The translations under genes were made by a program, and so were the position numbers. From Acanthaster planci (Eukaryota > Echinodermata > Asteroidea > Valvatida > Acanthasteridae): a DNA stretch of 64,000 bases. The notes under the pieces are model-generated. The model saw nothing but the letters and a program-made list of their open reading frames with translations. It was not told the origin of the DNA and made no database searches. Below, piece after piece: positions 37,701 to 49,700 of the stretch (positions are counted from its first letter, which is position 1; each line of letters begins with the position of its first letter). The DNA lies in assembly GCF_001949145.1 (NCBI RefSeq), contig NW_019091360.1:4343062-4407061 (forward strand), written 5' to 3'.

Positions 37701-40700
37701 TAACTTTATTCTCCCTTGTTTTGCCGCAGATACTAAGCAGAAAGCATCAAACTATGTCGGTTTGCATTTCATTGATGACATCAAAAACTAGATTCTGCTT
37801 ACACGTGTTACCGATGCGTATGACACGGTGGAGGCTATGTTATGGCACACGCTGTTGCACTATCCACTCTGAGCAGGAACAACAGAGGGTGTGCTTTTTC
37901 ATAACAAAGACAATCCTTTGGTGGGAATCTGTTGCTTACACACTCAAGTTAGTAAGCGTTTGGCGCAGGATACAATGAGAGTGTGACAGTCGAATGTATG
38001 ATCTCTGCTTGTATGCCAGGCGTGTATACATATCAGTTTGGAAAACTTCCCACTGTCCGGTCTCTTCTTAGCTAGTGAGGGTGCACTTCAACAGGAACAG
38101 ATCATACTGTTCATGTACATGTAGTTAGGCAGCCCAACTGAAACATTACAGTTGGGTCCGTTTGGATGAGCAAGTTTACTTGTCATGAACTTTGGGTTGC
38201 ATGGACTTCAATTTAGCACTGTGAATGTCATTGTACCACTTATTTTGATACGCGTCTTGTTGAATAAAAGCCCTGTTGGTTTGTTGAAACTGTTCATTGA
38301 TTAATACATGTACATGCACTGCAGGCTGTGGGCACTATTCGCTCCATAAGTACCACTGTCCATGTAAGACAGTTTCATGTTCCATGTGTAGGCACATACA
38401 TGTACATGTACCCAGATGTGGTTAGAGGGAGGTTTCACAAAACATAAAGTAATATTTACGAGCAAAATTGTGGGCAGGTTTTGATCTGTAAGTTTTGATA
38501 TTTACTCCCTTATCAAAAACTGTTGGTAGCCGAGGAGTATGTGGACCTGATGTACATGTACCTAAAACGAACATTTTATTCCTGACTCATTCTCTTTGAC
38601 AGATGTTCATTTGCAGTAGCTGTAGATTGTAACATTCTCAATGGTCCATCTGTTTTCTACTCTTTTTGTAGGAGAATGTTATAAGAAGATCAAGCAGTCC
38701 CTCCATACAGCTCTACCTGATCGTCTGCTGTGTAGAGACAAGGAACTTGGAATGATGACATTATTCTTAAGGAGTCATGTGACCAAGGCTCAAGCTGGTA
38801 GTTTGTACATTTCAGGAGCGCCAGGAACTGGCAAGACGGCATGCCTGTCCCAGGTCTTAAATAATGAGAAGGTAATGGTAGCATATTAAAATCAAGAACA
38901 CTGGGCTCTTGCATTCCTTACAGTGACATCTTAAGGCACAATGTCAGAAAGATTTTTATCAGCACGCTGCGAGCCACCGCTGCACCTCGCGGCACATTTT
39001 TCCAAGTCACCTGTCCACCCTCTGCAGGAGGAGCAGCTTGGCACCCAGATCAGTCTCCAGCTCGTTAAATATCCCTATTGTGTGCTCGTTATTGTTAGGT
39101 TAACAAGCAGCATGAATAGGGAAATTCCTCTTTCACACAAGGCGTGCCACGCCGCACCGATGTCCATTGTGAATTTCAGCCACAGAGTGAGTCCTGTGAG
39201 ATCAAATTTCACGGTTGGAATATACTCGTTTTCCTATCTCCAGATCTGAAAATTTTTCAGCCTTCAGCTCATATAGAATGTTAAATTTTTCATCTGGACA
39301 ATTTTTGATGACATTAATGATGACACTCTATTTCAAATACATTCTCTGACTATATATTCAGGCTTGTGGTAGTTTAACTGGGTTTGTCTACTCGCAATCA
39401 AAAGCGCCAACTATACAGTAAGGGAATGTAATAATTGATGTCACCGTGACCGGCCAATGACTGACACTGTCTTAAGTAGCTGATGGTAGGGGTAGCAGGC
39501 TTTCAACTTTTATAACCAATGATAACTAAGAATATGTAGAGCTTATATATCGATTGGTTTCTGGTTTCTTGTTTGCATCTCGGCGATCGGTTTGTTGACA
39601 GTTGAGCGTGGAGGAGGGCAGTTGATGACTGGTTTGATAGGGCTGTTTAAAGGTGATACACAGATGCCAGGCGGTGGGCATCCGTTCATACACAGTAACA
39701 GAAAAATGTTTGGAGAGTGAGCCTTCTGTTTCTCCAAAAAGCGTTGTTGTTAGTGGACTATTGTGACAACTCCAAGATTTTGTTTCACCTGTTGGACAAA
39801 TTCAAAGGTGCTTTTTTGCCCAACAGAAAGCGAAAGCCTTTAATAGTGAAAATAGCCAGCATTGAATGAGTGTCTGTGATTCTGTCGGCACACTGTGGCT
39901 GCCCACAAGTATCCGGAATGCAGTCATCCATGAAAGCATTATGCAAATCTGTACCCTTTTTTATGCAGGAACACTAAGTAGGTCGGCGGCGCTGAGGGTT
40001 GGTCAGCTTGGCATGCCGACCTTTGGCGCTGTGGAGCACGCCACGGTGTGCTGATTAAAACCTTTTTGACATCGTGCTGTAATCAAACTTAGATTTTACA
40101 ATTCAAAGCTGTTCTAGTTGAAGTTACTCTTCATTTCCATTTTCCATGGGAAGAATGGAATTTTTTATGTACACGAAAAATGAAATCTTTTAAAGTCGAA
40201 CCTTAGGGGAATAAATAAAACTAGTTATCTGAAGTTTGAGTTCAGCAAGGTTTCCGATTTTTCTGTGAGTCATGCATACTGAGATGGGTTTTGCTTTTAC
40301 GCAGTGTCTGTTTGCTTCTTTTGATGGACTTAAAATGGGCAATCTTGGTTAAAAACCATCCTTTTGTTCTTATAACCCTAACCCTCCCAAATCCTCCAAA
40401 ATCCTTTTCTGCAAAGTGAAGGAATTTGGAGGATTTGGGTGTATGGCAAAAGTGCTGATTTCTAAGGATGCCATACGTGAAAGTCGTGGATTAGACCTTA
40501 TGTTGTTTGTGCTTAGTCCACACTGCCTCAACATAATGACAGGAATTGCTGGAGGATTTTGAAGAATTCGGGCAGTTCGGGCAGTTAGGCACACCCCCAA
40601 ATAACATTTTTTCAAGAAATTTTGGAGGATTTTGGCTGAAATTAATTTTTACATGTTGGAGGATTTCTGAGGATTCAGGATGGTTCCTTGTAAGAGAGCC

Positions 40701-43700
40701 TGAGGGTTGGTTAGGGTTAATATTTACTAAACTAAAACTTGCTGTTTCTTAAGTTTGTTTTATTTACATGGTGCACAGCAGGCTAGTGATGCATAACACA
40801 TCTGCTTGCTCTGCAGACTATCTATTCAAGATGATATGACTGGGTCTTTTAAATGAGGGCGCACTCTGCAATTAGACCACTGATAACAAACAGGCCAATC
40901 CAGAAACCAAGCACCTGTATGCTGGATCACATGTCACTGGCAAGAGCCAGTGATTGGACTGTCTGTGTGGGATATGACTGGGCCACCAATAGCAGTCAGG
41001 CTTTACCTGAAAGCCAGGATTAGTTGCAGGTTTCAGGTTGGATACCAGATACAGTGTGTGTTTTCCCCTCAACCCCCCTATGCATTATATTACAGCAGTG
41101 ATAAGTTTCCATGATCTGTGTACTAAAATCTTTTTCTTTGGGCGGGAATGAAGATTATATCAAATTTTAACTGGAGTTTGAGTTATCCTAGCAGTTTTTT
41201 ACATGTAGCTAGGATTTGAAAAGTGGGAGTGCAAAATGAAAAACAGCGAGTGCAATCTTGTGACAGTCCAAAATTTGTGTGCGAACTTTAAGCACCCAAC
41301 ACGAGCGTGCAGCGTAAAGTCCCTTCTAGCCGGAATCCAGGGTGTCTGCCTATTTAAGATGCTCTCTCAGTCTCTGGTGGTCTTTGGTGAATTTCTGACT
41401 TTTTTTGAGACTTTTGCCTTTTCGGACAAAAAATTAACAGCCTCTAGAAAAAAATTAAATTGTAAAACTGTGTGTTATTGTTGGTTTATATAGTGTGATT
41501 AAACAGCCCTGCAACAGAGAAGCGAATAATGACACACCTTTGAACAGATTTCTCATCACCACTTTATTTTGTTTTTAAAAAATGGTATGCAGGTAATAAT
41601 GCAGGTCAGTACTTGACACACATTTTGTGCCTTTTTGTTTGCAGTACAGTACATTCAGATTATTATGTGATAAACAAACAAATTAAAGATACAAAATAAA
41701 TCCCAGTATTCCTACATGCATGCTTCATTTGGCAATTTGGCTAGGAATTAGCAAATTGAGTACAAGACTTGACTTCAATGTAGATAAAAAATACATGACG
41801 TACATGAATAGTGCATGTACATGCACACTGTACACACACCCACGAACACCAGGCATGCCACGTGCTTGCGCTTGTGCACGAGTCTGACCATTGCATCAGA
41901 AGAATTCAACAATATCTTCCATCGTTAAGGTAGAAGAACCTAAGAAGTTTTACATGTATGCTGATTATTGACAATAACAAAGATTATGTTTAGGCCAGCC
42001 CTTGCCTTCATGAAGAAATCCGTTATTTTTCGTTTCATTCTGGATGATATAGTGAGCACGCCGTGCAAGCCCCGAAATGATTTGAACCTTGTCCCCATGG
42101 ACTACTTCATGTGAGAGTGGGCGCAATATGGCAGCCAATGATTGCCATGGGAATGAGATTGATTACATGTACGATCGATAGCTGGTGAACAAGTATGGCT
42201 CCCTGTATTCATTTTGTTGCAAGTTGATAGATATGGTGTTGTAGTTAATTATTTGTGAGGGAACCCACCTACCGGCATTGATGCATTTGAACCAAACGTG
42301 TGAACCGTAGTCCCAGCTTTACTGCAGCGTATTTTCTATTTTGGACTTGGTTGATGGGGCCAGGAAAAAGCATGGGAAAAGACTAAACTTGAGCTCAGAT
42401 TTTATTTTCACATTTGTTTGGATCTAAATTGCATAAGCATCGAATTAAGTAGTGCATGGCTTGATTTGCACCGCCAGGCTGTGTTTGAAAAAATGGGCCA
42501 TGATTTCACAAACTGGCTTTGCAAAACACGGCTGCACAGCTTGCTAGCTAAAACGCTGTATCCGAGTTGGATCCAATAAGATTTCACTTTACCTACATGT
42601 AAGTACATGTAACTTGGAATGCCAAAAGCAGTGTGTCTGTTAAACTTGAAGTTTTGCACATGTATGGTTGGTCTAGAAGAAACTGATGTATTCCTTAAAT
42701 TCATGTTATCCTCGGTATCTTTTTCAAAATGTTTGACACTGGTCATTGACCAAGCATCTGTAGGAGCATCAAAGCATCATCAGTATTTGCAGTTATGATG
42801 TTGTCAATGAGTGTTTCTTAGTGGATTCAATTGGGTTTGGCTGGTCTCTTGACCTACAAAGTTTGGTTTGATTTTTTTTAATAATCAGTGCCTTTATTGT
42901 TTTTTTTTTCTCAAATGCAGAAATTGATGAGCAAAGCTCAAGTGATCTTTGTGAACTGCATGTCTGTAAGACATAGTCAAGGAATCTATGGTAAAATTTT
43001 GGAGGAAGTTCTTGGCAACCATCGAGGCAAGATCAGTGCCAAGGAAGCCTCACGACGACTACAGAAGACATTCACATCAGCAGGACAAATGATGTAAGCT
43101 AGATCTCACTATCTAAACTAAATCATGCTAGTACAATGAAAACTCCAGACTGACTCATGGAAATAATCATACCTTGAGTGCCACCTTAATGCTGGTGAAG
43201 GCTCAATTGTGTCTGCAGAATGCAATGGGGTGTAAATGATTGAAGAATTTGACTCGGATAACTCTGAGATTGAGGTGTTTTCCTAGGATGATATCACAGT
43301 TAGACTCATGAGTAAACAACTTTACATTAGCATAAAAATCACCCCTCTTGAATATCCTTTAACAAGGTAAAAAAACACAATGTGAAAGTATAATTAAATT
43401 GAACACAAAGGTGTACTTTCAAGGATTTCATTTAAAAAATGTTTGCTTGGAGCATGGAGTAACTGTATTTCTAATCATGTTTGTGTTGTGTTGCAGAGTG
43501 CTTGTGTTGGATGAGATTGACCATCTAGACAGTAAAGGTCAAGAAGTATTGTACACAATGTTTGAATGGCCATCACTTCCCAAATCAAGACTTCTTCTCA
43601 TTGGTATGTCCATAGTAATAACTGATGCTGTCTTAGGTAATACTGAAGCAGAGTTCCAGTTGTAATAAATGTCTTCCTAAGGTGCTTTGGAAAAAGTAGA

Positions 43701-46700
43701 TACATGTGTGGATTACATTAGTTAATATAATTTGTCAGTTACACCACAAAGTGATATATCATAGATAGTTGCCATACCACGGAGTGGCGTATTGTGTGTA
43801 CAAAGTCTGTGGATAGTGCGTCACTTTGTGATGCAACAAAACTATCCTGTACGTCATTTTGTGGTGAAACTGACGAATTGTAAAGCTGTTGGAACTTGTG
43901 TATCAAACATGATTATTATGATAATCTCGATCAGGGCCCAATTTCATGGCACTGCTTACTGCAAGTGGAAACTTGGCACTTACCATAGCAGGAAATTCTG
44001 TACTTATAGTGAACGTATTTCATGGGTTAGTGAGGAATTTTTTTGGTAACTAAGGATTCTGTGCTTAACAGGTAAGTTCAGAATTTTTCTGCTAGCACAG
44101 TTAGCGAAGAATGGAGATCGTAAGCCCAGAATTCTGCGGTAAGCAGCACCATGAAATTGAGCCCAGTTTACAGAAATGTAGAACCAATGTGAATAATACA
44201 GTTGGACAGTGACATCAAACATGATTTAATAGCATATTTGCATGCACACCAATATACACAATGTGTATTTCGTGGGTTTTACCACAAAGTGACATTTCGT
44301 GGATTGCTGCTGCACCACAAACTGGCGTATCGTGTGTACTAGTCCATAGACGGTATGTCACTTCATGGTGCACAAAAGCTATCCTGTAGGTCCCGTTGTG
44401 GTCAAACCGATGATATGAACCTACAATGTAACTGTCAGGATTATGTCTTTATGTGGATTAACCAGAAACGCAAACTGTAAACTGCCCAAATTATGTCATT
44501 CCTCTTTATTCTAATGTTTCTTTCTTGCCTTTGGTCCACAGGTGTTGCCAATGCATTGGACTTGACTGACAGGATTCTACCACGTCTTCAAGCTCGACCG
44601 AAGTGTAAGCCTGAGTTACTACATTTCTCACCATATTCCAAGGATGAGCTTGTTGCCATATTGCTGGACAGGGTACAGAATGTAAGTTTAGAGCCAATGA
44701 TTTTCCGTTTCAAAAATGGGTATTTTCCATTTCGCCAAATCCTGTATTTCAGGATTCAAATTCCGTTTCATACCTTCGTAAGCATGAAATAGAAGAGTAA
44801 GTTTTAAACTATGCACGGAAACCATTTGCCCAACCACATCGCCCCCCTCCCCCGAGAGAAAAGAAACAAAGATAGCAACAATACTGTTCGGAGAACTTCT
44901 TCAATCTTTCCAACGTTTTATAATTTCTGTAGTGAAAATTAAAAAAAAAATCCAGACAATACAGCACACCCTATCCCTTGATTTCCCACCGGCACACAAT
45001 CACCAAAAACTTGCTACGATTAATAAACGGACAATTCATGTGCCACTCCTTGTGTATGAAATCAGATTACATACATGTACATGTACAGTGAAGTCACAGA
45101 GTAGGTCTTGCATGTAACAGTCGTTGATCACAATATGTTAATGTTGAACATCGACCCACCATTTTATTTGGCAGTTGTGCGACAAAATTCAGAAAGATAA
45201 CATTAAATCTGAGCCTTGAAATGTATGTTTGTGACTGAAAACTTCACTCTTTATTGAAAACTTGCAAGGGTCCATTCAGCTACAGTACACCAAGCTTACA
45301 AGGTTTCGTTCAATTCAAGAAATATGTAATTAGTCTTTCGTTTCGCTGCAGCGGTTTCATCGTTTCACCATGTGGTACAAGCCTTGTCTCAAGGGGTCCC
45401 TACGGATTCACAGACTAAATTTCCCACATGTGCAATAGTCATATGTGTGAATAACAACTTGCTTGCGCCTTGATTTCATTGCTAGTACAGTGCACGTGTG
45501 AATAGCCAATGTTTGTATACACAATGTACCGTACTGTGCCGCTGTGTGGCAGCTGCTGCTGCACGAATGGGGCCCGCGCACGCCATAGCGCTTACAAGTA
45601 TCGGCATTGGCGCGGACGACCCAATTATGCGGTGGGGTGGTGGAATTTAGCATGTTTCCAGCATAATTCGTTCATTAAAAGCAAGCATTTGAAAAGGGTT
45701 TGGTAGGCATTTATTTTTTTTGAATTTGCAGAAAGTTTTCTTTACTTTTTAAGCCATTCTTATAGGGAAAGTGTGCAAGTTCCATTTCAAGCTGTGGATT
45801 CCATTTCAAAGTGTTGATTCTGTGAATTCCGTCCGTTTTCGCGCGATCGCAGAAAATCATTGGCTCTATGTAAGCACTGAGTTCACCTATTGACATATAC
45901 TAAATCTCATACCAACCATAAATGGTTGATTTTAGACTTGGCACTGAGCAAAGTCAAACAGTATTCACTGAAATTTGGTAATGAAATATTGAGGGGCTGA
46001 ATACATATTGATTATCATCCTGAAGAGTCTTCTCCCTAACCCTCTTGAGTTGATTGAAATTCACATGGAGGATTGTTGAGGATTGTTGAGGATTTAAGAA
46101 AGTACAGCCTTGCATCTGTTACTTGATGAATTGGGGGGAGGGAGGGGAGGGGATAAGTGGCCAGTTGGTTTCCTGTATTGTGGCAGGTGTAATAGAAATC
46201 AAGACAGTGTCCCCAATATGAAATTCTAGCAGGGTGGCAGGGTGCAGAGCTTAAAGCCCTCACGGCTCACTGAAGAGTCTTGGAAATTTTTGGATTCTAG
46301 ATGCTCTGTTGTGCAATCTGAGGCATTTCCTGGCCACTTTTTTCTGATGTTTCATGTTCACTCCACTGATTGCAGTACACTTTTTTCTTCGATAAATTGT
46401 AAAGACAGTGGGGAATTGGGGAATTTCCACTAAGAAAACTTAGTAGGGCTGTGAAGTTTTTAGCCATTAGGCATATCTGTCCACTAGGTGCACTGAAACA
46501 TTGATCCATGCTTTCATTTCTAGCCAGTCGGACCACTGTAATAGTCTTTTATATGGTCTACCTGATTGTCAGATAAATCAACTTCAATTGGCTCAGAATG
46601 CCTGTGCTAGACTTGTTTACAAGTTGAGTAGGTTTTGTCATGTTTCACCATTGCTGGTTAAGCTGCACTGGCTTCCAGTGAAATTTAGAATTGATTTTAA

Positions 46701-49700
46701 AATATTAATGCTGGCCTACTGGTATACATGCTTCTATGGTTTGGCTCCAATCTATGTAGCAGACTTATCGTAAAGAAGACTTCATCTCATTGCATTCTTG
46801 GTACATGTACATGTAGTTGTCCTGATGATACACTGTTGGAATACCCCTCTTACCACACTGAGGTTACACTCGGGGACCAGGCTTTTGTTACTGTTACTCT
46901 AAAACTTTGGAATGCCATGCTTGTACATATTAGAATGGAAAACAGCTTGGCCATTTTTTAAGAGATTATTGAAAACGTGTTTGTTCGAGCATGCCTTCTA
47001 TTAATTCCTAAGGGTGTCAGTGTGAAGGGATCTCAGGGTGATCAGGGTGCAAATTAACCTTTTTTTCCTGGTAGTCAGTAGGACCAGTACTTCAAAATTT
47101 CCACTGGTTCTGCTGAGAGTTTGGTGGTCCTACCAGAACTGCACACACAGCCGCATTGAGCAATCCTTGTTTGGGGCCTACATACATGTAAACGAGTTGG
47201 TAAGGCTTAGACTTTTGTTTCACTGGTCCCAGTCAGGTCTTGAACATGCGGTTCGAACACTGCTTTCAAAATGGCTGGGACCAGTAAAACAAAAATCATA
47301 GAGCATTTTTGAAACGAAAGGAGTCGGCTTAGACTTTTAGATTCACTGGTTCCAGCCATTTTGAAACAGCATTCAAAACCACATTTTAAAGCTCTGACTG
47401 GAACCAGCAAAACTGAAGTCTGAGTCGAGTGCACTCGTTTCAAAAACGCTCTACGTTAACCCACCGTGTGTTGCGCACACGTGGCAAAACTACAGTTGGG
47501 AACGTTCTTATGTCGCGCAGCTACAGTCCTGGGCAAATCTCGTTGGAACATGCCTCTTCCTTGCCCCTGTCAATGTTATTTCTCGTTGGGTAAGCTGGGC
47601 TTAATCTTTGCCAATAAATGACTATTCTACCGGCCTCGGGCTACCAGACCACAGTTAATTTCAACCCCTGGGGTGTTAAAAGGGTGTGCACATTGTCTGC
47701 TTGTCAGAATTCTTTTGTGAGGGGGTTGTTTGCTGATTCTTTTGATTTTGAGTCTTGTCGTCGAATGTTATATATTATATTTACTTTCTAATTTTCCCTT
47801 TATTAATTTGTTTCAATTATGATTTAGTGTTAATGTTTTCATGGAAAGGGCATATTTGTGCATTACAGAATTTGCGCTATATAAGTCAATCAATCATTAT
47901 TATACAGTTTTGGCAGGGCAGCCTGCCCTGATAAAACCATGTACCTTGTTGCCATCAAGATAATCATTTCTTTTGAATTTTTTGCAGAATTGTGATGAGA
48001 ATGTTGTAGAACCAGTCGCATTGCAACTGTGTGCACGGAAGGTAGCTGCAGTGGCTGGGGACGTCAGGAAAGCTCTTGATGTTTGCAGGTAAGTCTGTCA
48101 TGATTTGCTGAATGCTTGCTATGTTTCAGGAGAGGCCATTGAATAGGACATTATATTGTACTTTTACTTGCTAGCCAACCCTAAAAAAGCTTTTAGGTAC
48201 CAAAGGGTACTATCCCCAAAAGATACAAATTTTGGATTCAACTCTGTGTTAAAAAGTAAGTTAAGAAAATACTTTAGAAGTATTTGATATTTTCTCAAAA
48301 ACTACTGAGCTTAGAGAGCTCCCACATTACCTATGTGAAGGGTAAACCATTTAATGTCATTGAAAATATGTATGATGGAGTATATGATAGAGTGGATGGG
48401 GTAATATACTTCACTGAACAAAGCCTGCTGCTGGATTTGAACCCGAGACTCTGATTTCAAACTGTGTCTGCCTGTTGATTGGTCAAGGGCTCTTAATTGT
48501 AGATTGGTGATTGTCAGTTGTTAGTGTCTAAATGCTGTTAGAATGTTTTTGTAATGACTGAGTGGATTGAAGTACCAGATGATTAGTTGGAAGACTAAAC
48601 TCAAAAACAGACCGGTAGTCATTACTTGGATTAGGGCTGAGTCAATTCGAAGAATTCACTATCTGAATATTTGACCTTCAATTCAATTGAATATCCAAAT
48701 ATTCAGTTGTACAGTTCGGCAGATTGTTGATGAACAAATCATATACAAAATCAGTTGCAATAATGCTCACAATTGTACATTACAGGGGTTTAGATAACAT
48801 GTGTATTGGCATAATGCACTTCCTGACTCGGAAATTTGGTCAAAATATGCAGCATACACCCTGCTCAACAGAGTAACATTCGTAGCAGATGCAAAGGTGC
48901 CCCGTGCATAACCGTGATGAATTATTTAGAAAATCCTGAATTGAAGGGAAAGACCTGAAGTGAAAGGTGTTGGTCACTAGACTTCCCAAAGATAGGATGC
49001 AGTAAAATTGATTTCTAGCACATGGGAACCACACTATTTTCACTTTTTTTGCTTTGATGGATAGGGTTTGAGTTGCCTGAACTCCTCATCGAAAGTTCTG
49101 CGGAAAAAAACATTAAGTTTTCTGCAAGTTTGATCTGCTAAAATGGGCATTTTTTCAAGTGGCATTTTAAAGGCTTTCCAGTACATCTGCAAAAAACCAG
49201 GTATCGGTTTTGCAAACTATTAGTCTGAAACACCGTAGAAAGATTGAGGTTTAGATTATGAGTGTAAGTACATTTGACTGCCGAGTAATGAAGTGCACCT
49301 TGATTTTCTGAATGACTACATGTACCACCGGGTGTGTGCGCACAGCGGCTGGTCAACATGGCGTCCGCAGCAGTATAGTACTCTCCCTCTCATGAAGAAG
49401 AAGAGTACAATACAATACAATACTGAGGGCAAAAGATGACTGTACTCTACTCTGACCAAGGAAGTGGATATTGTACTCATGGCTTGAAGACAATTATCTA
49501 AACCCCTGACATTATAATCACTGTAATGGCTTCTCACATCTAAGAATACATGTATCTCCAGCCACGATTTAGCAAGATTTAGATATGAACAATACTTCCT
49601 GTCCTGTTGAAAATCTCCATTCCTTAAAATTTTTGTAATGAATAATTTAACTTTTGAATTATAAGATTTCTGTCGCTTTTCACTAGAATCTGCTTGAAAC

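Noticed and set aside
37616-37978. 120-codon plus-strand frame in CDC6 intron 2
   Set aside because: The CDC6 reading frame continues from 37037 to 38672 with canonical sites; this frame has no homology that I recognise.
48421-48500. B-box-like GGGTTCAAATCC on the minus strand
   Set aside because: There is no A box at the right distance and no acceptor stem, so neither tRNA nor SINE is supported.
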